From contig JAFPWH010000052.1 of assembly GCA_017395065.1 (NCBI GenBank), positions 35,839-99,838 of the forward strand: a stretch of 64,000 nt of DNA, in the 5' to 3' direction. This document shows, piece by piece, positions 19,113-27,193 of the stretch. Source of the stretch: Clostridia bacterium (GTDB lineage: Bacteria > Bacillota > Clostridia > Christensenellales > Aristaeellaceae). The stretch's first letter is position 1. Each line of letters starts with the position of its first letter. Below the pieces are notes generated by a model. It did no database searches, was not told where the DNA came from, and saw only the letters and a program-made list of their open reading frames with translations. The position numbers and the translations under genes are program-made.

Positions 19113-19478
19113 TCAGGCTTTTTCCGTCATTTTGCGGATCGCTTCGAAGCTTTGCTCGCTGATGACGTGCTCGACCTTGCAGGCGTCGTCCTGCGCGGTC
19201 TCCCTGTCGACGCCCATCAGCTCGAAAAACTTCGTCAGCGTCTTGTGACGGTGGTAGATGCGTTTTGCGATCTCCATGCCCTTCTCGGTAAGCGTGATAT
19301 AGTTGTTTTCGTCCATGCTGATAAAGCCGTTTTCCCTGAGGCGCTTCATGGCCACGCTGACCGAGGGTTTGGTAATGCCGAGGCTGACGGCGATGTCGAT
19401 CGAACGCGCATAGCCCTTTTCTTCCCTCAAGCGCAGAATGGATTCCAGATAGTCTTCCGCAGACTGGCGTATTTTCAT
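19113..19478 (-). CDS. DtxR/IdeR-type metal-dependent repressor, short form
   Basis: 121 residues. Winged helix-turn-helix (residues about 5-65; SLGITKPSVSVAMKRLRENGF) followed by the dimerisation and metal domain. Likely ligands are H76/H78 and C100-x-x-E103-H104 (DACKVEHVIS), the Cys-Glu-His set of iron-type DtxR rather than the Glu-Glu-His of MntR. The SH3-like third domain is absent. It should bind Fe(II) or Mn(II) and repress metal uptake genes. No transporter of that kind is adjacent; the nearest operator-like dyad is in front of the ABC exporter. Confidence 0.88.
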   Translation of the reverse strand: MKIRQSAEDYLESILRLREEKGYARSIDIAVSLGITKPSVSVAMKRLRENGFISMDENNYITLTEKGMEIAKRIYHRHKTLTKFFELMGVDRETAQDDACKVEHVISEQSFEAIRKMTEKA

Positions 19479-19592
19479 ATTGGCATCCCCTTTCCGGAGG
19501 TTCGTAGTTACAAACTTATTATACCACAGTCGGCAGATTAAAGCAAATTACGTTATCGTAAACGTGCAGTTAATCAGTTATTGCGAATGTGT

Positions 19593-20123
19593 TTATCGCA
19601 AGAAGGCGTCCAGTTGGGTCGTATCGTCCGTGAACAACACGTTTTCAAAATAGGCTTCCTCGCTGAAGCCCTCCCCGATCATGTGCCGAAACAGCGCTCT
19701 CAGCGGCGCAAAGTAGCCGGCGGCGTCGAAAAACACGATCGGCTGCGGTATGAGGTTCAGGCTTTTGAGCGAAAGCACCTCGGTGATCTCGTCGAGCGTT
19801 CCAAGTCCCCCGGGCAGCACGGCGAAGGCGTCGGCGAGCTCGATCATTTTGCTTCGGCGTTCGGCCACGTCTTTGGTGTAGATGTATTCGGTCAGGCCCT
19901 TTTGCTTAAGGTTCATGATCTCGTCCACGTCCGGAAGAACGCCGGTGACCTTGCCGCCATGGTTCAATACCGCCGAGGCCAGTTCCCCCATCAGGCCGCC
20001 GCGCGAGCCGCCGTAGACGAGCGTATGGCCTTTGTCGCCGATCCAGGCGCCGAGGCTGCGCGCTGCCTGTACGTATTCAGGGCGCGCACCGTTTCTCGAT
20101 CCGAGGTATACCGCTATTTTCAT
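19593..20123 (-). CDS. LOG family nucleotide 5'-monophosphate phosphoribohydrolase
   Basis: 176 residues. LVYGGSRGGLMGELA and the signature PGGLGTLDEITEVLSL define the LOG (Lonely Guy) family, which cleaves the N-glycosidic bond of nucleoside monophosphates. In plants and some bacteria this yields cytokinins; in most bacteria the substrate is unclear. It is a single gene between two unrelated transcription units. Confidence 0.92.
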   Translation of the reverse strand: MKIAVYLGSRNGARPEYVQAARSLGAWIGDKGHTLVYGGSRGGLMGELASAVLNHGGKVTGVLPDVDEIMNLKQKGLTEYIYTKDVAERRSKMIELADAFAVLPGGLGTLDEITEVLSLKSLNLIPQPIVFFDAAGYFAPLRALFRHMIGEGFSEEAYFENVLFTDDTTQLDAFLR

Positions 20124-20202
20124 GGCGTTTTTTGTCCTTTCACGTCTATTTACAGCAAAATGGCGGGGTTTCCGCCATTTGCCTCGGGCCGCGCGAAGCA
20201 GC

Positions 20203-20772
20203 CTAAATTTCCCTGCCGGAAACGAACGCTTTTTTGTTCAGCTCCACGAATTTGGGCTTGACCAGCTTTTCGATCGCGCCGAGCCAGGCGTCCTGCTCAA
20301 TTTCAGGCAGGTAGTTCGACAGCACGCCGATCAGCACGGTGTTGACCGCCTTTTCGCTGCCGGCAGCCCTGGCCAGCGCCAGCGCGTCCACCGCCTTGAC
20401 GTCACACAGTTTGGAAAGCTTCTGCGTGGGCTCGGCGGGATAGCTCGCGCCGCCCGTGATGACCGTGATCGGATAGATCTCCTGTGTATTGGTGATGAGC
20501 GTTCCGTCTTTTTTGAGCATTTCGAGGTATCTTGCGCCCTCGACCGCCTCGAAGGAAAGGATGAAATCCGCTTCCCCCTTGTCCACGATGGGCGAATACA
20601 CCTTCTCGCCGTATTTTACGTAGGTGACCACGCTGCCGCCCCTTTGCGACATGCCGTGCACCTCGCTGAGCTTGACGTCGAAGCCTTTTTCCACCAGCAC
20701 GTGTCCGATCAGGCGGCTGGCCAGAAGCGTGCCCTGTCCGCCGACGCCAACTATCATAATCGACTTTGTCAT
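20203..20772 (-). CDS. iorB: Indolepyruvate:ferredoxin oxidoreductase, beta subunit
   Basis: 189 residues. The N-terminal IMIVGVGGQGTLLASRLIGHVL is the gamma-type domain of 2-oxoacid:ferredoxin oxidoreductases, followed by EVHGMSQRGGSVVTYVKYG and FEAVEGARYL. With IorA it decarboxylates aromatic 2-oxoacids (indole-, phenyl-, hydroxyphenylpyruvate) to aryl-acetyl-CoA and reduced ferredoxin. It starts three bases after the iorA stop. Confidence 0.92.
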   Translation of the reverse strand: MTKSIMIVGVGGQGTLLASRLIGHVLVEKGFDVKLSEVHGMSQRGGSVVTYVKYGEKVYSPIVDKGEADFILSFEAVEGARYLEMLKKDGTLITNTQEIYPITVITGGASYPAEPTQKLSKLCDVKAVDALALARAAGSEKAVNTVLIGVLSNYLPEIEQDAWLGAIEKLVKPKFVELNKKAFVSGREI

Positions 20773-20775
20773 CGC

Positions 20776-22503
20776 TTAGCCCTCCTTGATCGCGCCGAAA
20801 GCGCACAGTGTAGCGCACAAACCGCAGCCTGCGCACTGGTTGGCGTCTATCACGGCCTTGCCGCCCTCAAAGCGGATCGCCGGGCAGCCGAGCTTCATGC
20901 AGGAGCGGCATGCCCTGCACTTGTCCATCTCCACGCTGAGCGCCGGGCGGGGCTTTACGTATTTGAGCAGCATGCACGGCCTGCGGCAGATGATGACCGA
21001 AGGCTCGTCCGCGGCGAGTTCTTCCTTCACGGCGGCCTCCACGGCCTTCAGGTCGTAGGCGTCCACGCTGCGAACGCGCCTGATGCCGACCGCCTCGCAC
21101 AGCTTTTCAAGGCTCACGGGCGGCACCTGCTGCATTTTGAGCGTATAGCCCGTCGCCGGGTTTTGCTGGTGCCCCGTCATGCCGGTGATGGAGTTGTCGA
21201 GGATCAGCACGGTGGATATTGAGCGGTTGTAGGCGATGTCGGTAAGGGAAGTGATGCCGCTGTGCAAAAATGTGCTGTCGCCGATGACCGCTACGGTCTT
21301 GTTGCTCGTTTCCGGGCGAACGGTGTTGAAGCCGTGCAGCATCGATACGCTCGCGCCCATGCAGACCGTGGAATCCATGGCGCTCAGCGGCGCGCTCGCG
21401 CCCAGCGTATAGCAGCCGATGTCGCCGGTCACGGTGAGCTTGAGTTTGCTGAGCACGTAGAACACGCCCCTGTGCGGGCAGCCCGCGCACATGACCGGCG
21501 GGCGGCCGGGAACGGGCTCCCCGAAGCGGCTGACTTCTTTGGCCTTCAGTCCCATCGCCGCGGCGATCTTGCTTTGACTGAGCTCGCCGGTGTTGCCGAA
21601 CAGGTCCTTGCCTCCGTCGACTCTGATGCCCGCGGCGCGGATCTCCTGCTCAAAGATGCCGTCCAGCTCCTCGACCACGACGAGCTTTTCGACCTTCCCG
21701 GCAAACTCCCTGATCGCGTCCAGCGGCATCGGGAAGCTTAAGCCGATTTTGAAGACGCTGGCGTTCGGGAAGACTTCCTTTACGTACTGATAGCAGCTGC
21801 CCGCGCACACGAAGCCGAGCGCGGTATCCCCCATTTCGGCGAAATTGAGCGGAGACGTTTCGGAATAGTCCTTGAGCGCCTTCAGCCTGTCCTCCACCGC
21901 GAAGTGGCGCTTTACGGCGTTGCCGGGGTTCATGACGTACTTGGCGGGGTTTTTGACGTAGTCCTTGAGGCCCGCTTCCTGCCTGACTTTGAGTTCCACG
22001 AGGCTTTGCGAATGCGCGACCCTCGTGCAGGTCCTCAACAGTACGGGCGTATCGTACTTTTCGGAAAGCTCGTAGGCCAGCACGGTAAAGTCTCTGCATT
22101 CCGCGCTGTCCGCCGGCTCCAGCATGGGCATTTTGGCCGCCCGCGCGTAGTGGCGGGAATCCTGTTCGTTCTGGGAGGAGTGCATCGCGGGGTCGTCCGC
22201 GACGCATATGACCATGCCGCCGTTTACGCCCGTATAGGCAGAGGTGAACAGCGGATCGGCGGCGACGTTCAAACCAACGTGCTTCATCGCCGTAAAGCTT
22301 CTTGCGCCCGCCAGCGACGCGCCCAGCGCCGATTCGGTCGCCACTTTTTCATTGGGCGCCCATTCGGCGTAGACCTCGTCGTACAGCGCGACTTCTTCGG
22401 TTATTTCGGTGCTGGGCGTGCCCGGGTAGGAGGAAACGTATTTCACGCCCGCCTCGTACAGGCCCCTGGCAATGGCTTTGTTGCCGAGCATAAGTTCCTT
22501 CAT
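20776..22503 (-). CDS. iorA: Indolepyruvate:ferredoxin oxidoreductase, alpha subunit
   Basis: 575 residues from ATG 22503, preceded by GGAGAGAAAG. Domains in order: pyrimidine-binding domain (GNKAIARGLYEAGVKYVSSYPGTPSTEI), central transketolase-like region, TPP-binding domain with GDIGCYTLG and GDSTFLHSGI, then two C-terminal ferredoxin clusters (CRACRSCMKLGCP and CAGCGLCATLC). The second cluster has all four Cys; the first has the usual IorA spacing. Oxygen-sensitive, so an anaerobic host. The adjacent acyl-CoA ligase could convert the aryl-acetyl-CoA or activate the acid. Confidence 0.95.
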   Translation of the reverse strand: MKELMLGNKAIARGLYEAGVKYVSSYPGTPSTEITEEVALYDEVYAEWAPNEKVATESALGASLAGARSFTAMKHVGLNVAADPLFTSAYTGVNGGMVICVADDPAMHSSQNEQDSRHYARAAKMPMLEPADSAECRDFTVLAYELSEKYDTPVLLRTCTRVAHSQSLVELKVRQEAGLKDYVKNPAKYVMNPGNAVKRHFAVEDRLKALKDYSETSPLNFAEMGDTALGFVCAGSCYQYVKEVFPNASVFKIGLSFPMPLDAIREFAGKVEKLVVVEELDGIFEQEIRAAGIRVDGGKDLFGNTGELSQSKIAAAMGLKAKEVSRFGEPVPGRPPVMCAGCPHRGVFYVLSKLKLTVTGDIGCYTLGASAPLSAMDSTVCMGASVSMLHGFNTVRPETSNKTVAVIGDSTFLHSGITSLTDIAYNRSISTVLILDNSITGMTGHQQNPATGYTLKMQQVPPVSLEKLCEAVGIRRVRSVDAYDLKAVEAAVKEELAADEPSVIICRRPCMLLKYVKPRPALSVEMDKCRACRSCMKLGCPAIRFEGGKAVIDANQCAGCGLCATLCAFGAIKEG

Positions 22504-22526
22504 AATTCTTTCTCTCCGTTTCGGAA

Positions 22527-24161
22527 TCAACCAGTGATCTGAGTCTTTACCACGCTCTCGCCCGCGTACATTTTGCGAAGCTTGGGCTTTTCGATCTTGC
22601 CCGTTGCGTTTCTGGGCACCTTGGTGAGGATGATCTTGCGGGGGCGCTTGTACCGGGGCAGGTCCATGCAGAATTCGTTGATCTCCTCCTCGGTGAGCGT
22701 CATGCCCTCCTTGGCCTCGACGACCGCGCAGGCGATCTCGCCGAGCCTGGGATCGGGAAGGCCGATCACCGCCACGTCCTTGATTTTCGGATGGGCGCGC
22801 ATGAAGTCTTCGATCTGCACGGGGTACAGGTTTTCGCCGCCGGTGATGATGACGTCCTTTTTGCGGTCGACCAGGAAGTAGAAGCCGTCCTCGTCCTGCA
22901 TGGCCATGTCTCCCGTAAACAGCCAGCCGTCCTGAAGCACTTCCTTCGTCGCCTTCTCGTCGTGATAGTAGCAGGTCATGACGCCGGGGCCCTTGACGGC
23001 CAGCTCGCCCACCTCGCCGCGCACGACCTCGTTTTTGTTTTCGTCCACGATCTTGACCTGCCAGCCGTAGCCGGGCACGCCGATGGCGCCGACCTTGTGG
23101 ATGTTTTCGACGCCCAGATGGACGCAGCCGGGGCCGATGGATTCACTCAGGCCGTAGTTCGTATCGTAATCGTGGTGCGGGAAGATTGCCTTCCAGCGCT
23201 TGATCAGGGACGGGGGCACGGGCTGCGCGCCGATGTGCATGAGCCGCCACTGGCTGAGCTCATAGTCCGCAAGGTTCACCTTGCCGCTGTCGATGGCGTC
23301 CAGAATGTCCTGCGCCCAGGGGACCAGCAGCCACACGATCGTGCATTTTTCGCTCGACACCGCCGAAAGGATGCTCTGGGGCTTCGTGCCCGTGAGCAGT
23401 ACGGCCTTGGAGCCGCTGATGAGGGAGCCGAACCAGTGCATCTTCGCGCCGGTGTGGTAAAGCGGCGGTATGCACAAAAAGACGTCGTCGTGCGTCTGTC
23501 CGTGGTGCGCCTGCTCAACCTTGGCCGAATGCGTGAGGCTCTGATGCTTGTGCAGGATCGCCTTGGGGAAGCCGGTGGTTCCGCTGGAAAAATAGATGGC
23601 AGCGTAATCGTCGTCGGTGAGCGGGATCATCGGGTCCTCGCTGGACTCGTTTGCGACCAGATGGATGTAGTTTTCCGCGAACACGGGGCAGCCGTCGCCC
23701 GCGTAGAACAGAAGCTTCACGCGCGGGATCTTTTCGACGATCTCCTCCATGCGGCCGATGAATTCATAGCCGAAGAACAGCGCGTCGGAATCGCTCAGCT
23801 CCAGGCAGTACTTTATTTCGTCCGCGGTATATCTGAAATTGAGGGGCACGGCGATGGCGCCGGCCTTGAGGATGCCGAAATAGATCGGCAGCCACTCTAT
23901 GCCGTTCATCATGAGGATGGCGACCTTGTCGCCCTTTTTGATGCCCCGTCTGATCAAAAGGTTTGCGCAGCGGTTGGCTTTTTCGTTGAAAACGCGCCAG
24001 GTGTTTTCCCGCCGGTAGGCTCGGCCCACGGGCTGCTCGATCAGCGAATACTCCTTCCAGGTGCTGCGGTGCAGCTCCGTTTTTTCCGGATTGAGCTCGA
24101 CGAGCGCCACTTCGTCCGCGTAATTTCTGGCGTTGTTCCTGAGCAGGTCAATGATAGGCAT
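22527..24161 (-). CDS. AMP-forming acyl/aryl-CoA ligase
   Basis: 544 residues from ATG 24161; a TTG at 24182 in the same frame is possible. Adenylation motifs: IYFSSGTTGFPKAILHKH (P-loop), YGLSESIGPG, LFTGDMAMQDEDGFY and GGENLYPVQIEDF, with the C-terminal NATGKIEKPKLRKMY lysine. It activates a carboxylic acid as an acyl-adenylate and then thioester. Only 24 bases separate it from iorA on the same strand, so an aromatic or branched acid linked to the IorAB reaction is the best guess. Exact substrate unknown. Confidence 0.9.
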   Translation of the reverse strand: MPIIDLLRNNARNYADEVALVELNPEKTELHRSTWKEYSLIEQPVGRAYRRENTWRVFNEKANRCANLLIRRGIKKGDKVAILMMNGIEWLPIYFGILKAGAIAVPLNFRYTADEIKYCLELSDSDALFFGYEFIGRMEEIVEKIPRVKLLFYAGDGCPVFAENYIHLVANESSEDPMIPLTDDDYAAIYFSSGTTGFPKAILHKHQSLTHSAKVEQAHHGQTHDDVFLCIPPLYHTGAKMHWFGSLISGSKAVLLTGTKPQSILSAVSSEKCTIVWLLVPWAQDILDAIDSGKVNLADYELSQWRLMHIGAQPVPPSLIKRWKAIFPHHDYDTNYGLSESIGPGCVHLGVENIHKVGAIGVPGYGWQVKIVDENKNEVVRGEVGELAVKGPGVMTCYYHDEKATKEVLQDGWLFTGDMAMQDEDGFYFLVDRKKDVIITGGENLYPVQIEDFMRAHPKIKDVAVIGLPDPRLGEIACAVVEAKEGMTLTEEEINEFCMDLPRYKRPRKIILTKVPRNATGKIEKPKLRKMYAGESVVKTQITG

Positions 24162-24339
24162 AGTCTGATTAGTCCTTTCCAAGTGAGTTTGTTATTGTAA
24201 CAGTTTAACACTTTACTGAATAAAAGTCAAGCAATGAAAAGACATTTAATACTATTCTTATTTTCACAAAACAAAACGCCCTTCTTATCCTGCGGAGCCC
24301 GGTCAAAAGCGAACCTTACCGGCAAGATGCAGAAAATCG

Positions 24340-24366
24340 CAGCCGCCGGTTTCCCGGCGGCCGCAG
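24340..24366 (-). terminator. Strong GC hairpin, probable terminator
   Basis: GCCGCCGG-4-CCGGCGGC with further pairing outside. On the minus strand it follows the broken small gene at 24388-24701; the T tract after it is short. Confidence 0.5.
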
Positions 24367-24387
24367 TCAAAAGATTAAGCCCGTTAG

Positions 24388-24701
24388 TCAGTCCGCTTGC
24401 CTTACGATGCAAGGCATGCCGATCTCGATCGCCCGGCTTTCCGCGTACGAGCCGGCGGCGACTGAGAGCACGCAGGTGCTGCCGTCGAACGCGTCGGGGG
24501 CTAGGGTACGTCCGCTTCCGATTCCCAGCTGCGCGACGCCTCGACGATCTCGTCGACGGTCGTCATCACGTCCGTAAGCGGCATGTTGAACCATTCCTGC
24601 GGATACGGGCTGTCGCCCTCCGCGCCGGCTGTCGCAAAGAGCGAGCAGCCCAGCAGTAAAAGCGCCAGCGCGAGCACCGAGCAGAGCACTGTTTTTCTCA
24701 T
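24388..24701 (-). pseudogene. Small exported protein with a frameshift
   Basis: ATG 24701 follows GGAGGT and encodes a clear lipoprotein/Sec signal (VLCSVLALALLLLGCSLFA). The frame stops at 24501 after ..SWESEADVP. One frame over, starting at the same point, reading continues as TLAPDAFDGSTCVLSVAAGS..IVRQAD to a stop at 24388, with the composition of a folded domain. A single missing base near 24507 would join the two halves into a protein of about 103 residues. Either a real frameshift or a sequencing/assembly error. No family recognised. Confidence 0.5.
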
Positions 24702-24844
24702 GTGGATCGAACCTCCCGGGTCAATTATTTCCAATTCGAGTATTATAAAGGTTTTATCAAAAACGTGAAGTTTTGTCAATTATGCGCATTTTGTAGTATA
24801 TGCTTTATTTTGTTTACATAGGTGGAATGGAGCAATTTGGGGGC

Positions 24845-24873
24845 TTGTTTTTTTGCGGGAATTATGCTATGAT
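24845..24873 (+). promoter_or_regulatory. Promoter of the secreted protein gene
   Basis: TTGTTT-N17-TATGAT with TGc in front of the -10 (extended -10), 26 bases ahead of the ATG. Confidence 0.7.
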
Positions 24874-24898
24874 AGAAGGCAGAACGGAGGACGAAAGC

Positions 24899-25564
24899 AT
24901 GAAAAAGCTATTGGCGCTGTTTCTGGCGCTGTTTCTGTGTATGAGTCTCGCCCCGGCCGAAGAGAGCGAAGGCGAAACGGAAAATACCGAAGACGAGGAT
25001 TGGGGCTACGGCTACATCAATCCCAACCTGGACTATTATCTGGGCCTGCCCAAGGACTGGATCATCATCGGCAGCGGAACGACCGGGAACCAGAAGATTC
25101 TGGACAACAACGAGCTGCTCAGCGTAAACAGCAGCTTTGACCCCTACTATCTGAGCCGCCAGATCACAAAGGACAACGACATACTGATCTGCCTGACCCC
25201 GGACGGCAAGCAGGGCATGACGCTGGTTTACGGCGCAAGCGAGTTCATGGACAATTCCACGCTGATCGACCACGAGGAGGACTTCCGCGCACAGATCAAA
25301 AAAGACAATCCCAGCGTACAGTTCAACGACGCCGAATGCGGCTCCTACAGCTTCAACAGTCTGGAGAGCGTGCTCAGGCTCAGCATGAATTACGGCGGTG
25401 GCAGCATCAACCAGTTCTGCGTGGTGTCCGGCCGGTACATGTTCGTTTTCACGTTTTACAACGTGAAGGAGAGCAGCGAAGACAGCAGCGAGATCACCGC
25501 AAAGAACATCCTTTCGCTGTTCAAGACGGGCGTGAGCGAGTTCAAAGACAGCGGCAAAAACTGA
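24899..25564 (+). CDS. Secreted protein of unknown function (221 aa)
   Basis: 221 residues from ATG 24899, behind GGAGGACG; the open frame reaching 24800 lies over the promoter. A Sec signal peptide (KKLLALFLALFLCMSLAPA) is followed by an acidic linker (EESEGETENTEDED) and a globular part with alternating beta segments (GLPKDWIIIGSG, GKQGMTLVYGAS, GRYMFVFTFYNV). The tail resembles the PsbP/DUF1795-like fold, in which a short exported domain ends in a helix (ITAKNILSLFKTG), but this is weak. Single-gene unit with its own promoter and terminator. Confidence 0.8.
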   Translation: MKKLLALFLALFLCMSLAPAEESEGETENTEDEDWGYGYINPNLDYYLGLPKDWIIIGSGTTGNQKILDNNELLSVNSSFDPYYLSRQITKDNDILICLTPDGKQGMTLVYGASEFMDNSTLIDHEEDFRAQIKKDNPSVQFNDAECGSYSFNSLESVLRLSMNYGGGSINQFCVVSGRYMFVFTFYNVKESSEDSSEITAKNILSLFKTGVSEFKDSGKN

Positions 25565-25586
25565 GCAGCTTCATAGATATAGACAA

Positions 25587-25621
25587 CGCCGCGTCCCCGG
25601 TTCGGGGCGCGGCGATTCTTG
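25587..25621 (+). terminator. Terminator of the secreted protein gene
   Basis: CGCCGCG.CCCC-loop-GGGG.GCGGCG hairpin followed by ATTCTTGTTT. Confidence 0.8.
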
Positions 25622-25630
25622 TTTATCGGT

Positions 25631-26395
25631 CTATCTGTTCTTTTCGTAGATGAGGCGAAGACCCTTGAGCGTCAGAAGCCCGTCCAGCACGTTGATCTCC
25701 GGCGCGTCGTCCTTTACGAGGAGCGCCATGCCGCCGGTGGCGATGACGCGGCAGTCACTGCCGATCTCCTCCTTCATGCGCTTGATCAGGTACTTGACCA
25801 TGCCGATGTGGCCGTAGAGAATACCGCTTTGCAGGTTGCTGACGGTATTTTTGCCGATGGCGCTCTGGGGCTTGATCAGCTCGAAGCGGGGAAGCTTCGC
25901 CGTGCGCTCGACGATGGCATCGCTGGTGACCTTGAGGCCCGGCACGATCGCGCCGCCCAGAAACTCACCCTTGGCGCTGAGCACGCCAAAGCTCGTGGCC
26001 GTGCCGAAATCGATGAAGATGCAGGGGCCGCCGTAGAGTTCCCAACAGGCGACGGCGTTGGCGATGCGGTCGCTGCCCAGCTCCTTTGGATTGTCGTACT
26101 TGATGTGGATGCCCGTTTTGATGCCGGGCGCCACGAACATCGGCAGCATCGAAAAGTACGTCTGGCACATGTGCTCTATCGTGAAATTCACCGTGGGCAC
26201 GACCGAGGACACCATGATGCCCTCCACGTCCTTTTCGCTCACGCCCCCGTGCCGGAACAGGTTCAGCATGATCATGCCGTACTCGTCGCTGGAGCGGGAA
26301 GGTGAGGTGGATATGCGCCAGTAGTGCTTCATCTCCGCGCCGTCAAACAGCGCGGTTTTGATGTTGGTGTTGCCGATGTCGAGGGTGAGGATCAT
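25631..26395 (-). CDS. coaX: Type III pantothenate kinase
   Basis: 254 residues, the normal CoaX length. DIGNTNIKTALF (phosphate-1), GSDRIANAVA and FIDFGTATSF (phosphate-2) are the ASKHA-fold signatures. It phosphorylates pantothenate in the first step of CoA synthesis and is insensitive to CoA feedback. The ATG overlaps the stop of the upstream S-component gene (ATGA), so uptake and phosphorylation of the same vitamin are probably coupled. Confidence 0.95.
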   Translation of the reverse strand: MILTLDIGNTNIKTALFDGAEMKHYWRISTSPSRSSDEYGMIMLNLFRHGGVSEKDVEGIMVSSVVPTVNFTIEHMCQTYFSMLPMFVAPGIKTGIHIKYDNPKELGSDRIANAVACWELYGGPCIFIDFGTATSFGVLSAKGEFLGGAIVPGLKVTSDAIVERTAKLPRFELIKPQSAIGKNTVSNLQSGILYGHIGMVKYLIKRMKEEIGSDCRVIATGGMALLVKDDAPEINVLDGLLTLKGLRLIYEKNR

Positions 26396-27021
26396 GTGTT
26401 TTTCTCCCTGTTTTTATCCTTTTCAAGCCGTATGAAGCCGGCCTTGTGCAGCGCGGTGGCGATGGCACTCGTAGCTAAGGTGGAGACGGCAAGCTCGATC
26501 AGCCCCTGCACGCCCACGCTGGTTACGACGTACACGATGTAAGCCCTGCCCGCGATCTTCTCCTGCATGTATGAGGTATGACTGAAGAGCAAAAGCAACG
26601 CGCTCATGAAGAACAGCGTGTTCAGAAACGCCGCGAGAAAGCCTGTAATACCGCTGCTGACGGGCAGGCGCAGCTTGTTTTTTATGGCGTTGAAGATCAA
26701 CCCAAGCAGCAGGCCGTCCAGCGCGCGCGGCAAAAAGCGCTGCAAAAACAACAGCACGGGGCTTACGCCCAGTTCCAGGAGCGCGATGCCCTGCAGGCTT
26801 GCGCCGAGGATGCTGTAGCACTGCAAAAAGCTGATGAGACCGAAGGTACAGCCCAGAACGAGGCCGCCCGAAGGCCCCATTGCGATGGCGGCGACGGCCA
26901 TCGGGATCATGTTGAACGTGATGGAAAGATCGCTCGTGATGGGAATGCTCAGGTAACCGATCACGCATTGAATGGCTATCAGAAGGGAAAGGAGTACGAG
27001 TTTGCGCGTATTGTTTTTCAT
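26392..27021 (-). CDS. ECF transporter S component, likely for pantothenate
   Basis: 209 residues with about six membrane segments. The N-terminal KLVLLSLLIAIQCVIGYLSI, the FNMIPMAVAAIAMGPSGGLVLG block and small-residue helices are those of ECF S components. Start ATG has GGAGGTG upstream. No ATPase or EcfT is next to it, so it must use the module at 12824-15303. Pantothenate as substrate rests on the 4-base overlap with coaX. Confidence 0.85.
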   Translation of the reverse strand: MKNNTRKLVLLSLLIAIQCVIGYLSIPITSDLSITFNMIPMAVAAIAMGPSGGLVLGCTFGLISFLQCYSILGASLQGIALLELGVSPVLLFLQRFLPRALDGLLLGLIFNAIKNKLRLPVSSGITGFLAAFLNTLFFMSALLLLFSHTSYMQEKIAGRAYIVYVVTSVGVQGLIELAVSTLATSAIATALHKAGFIRLEKDKNREKNT

Positions 27022-27111
27022 GTTGCACCTCCGCTCGGGTTCACTCAGGATACCCTACGTATAATAAAGAAAGATTTTCGTGCGGTTCAAAGGATACCGC
27101 CGTCGGAAGAG

Positions 27112-27120
27112 ATTATAGCA
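27112..27120 (-). promoter_or_regulatory. Extended -10 promoter of the S component-coaX operon
   Basis: TGcTATAAT on the minus strand, leaving a leader of about 85 bases. The leader contains two related segments (GGTATCCT..GAACC near 27089 and again near 27045), which may fold, but I recognise no known riboswitch. Confidence 0.6.
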
Positions 27121-27193
27121 CTTTTCGTTTCGTCATAATCGCATTTTGGGTAAAATGTTGTTTACCAGCGTTAAGCAATAATGAGTTTTTGCG

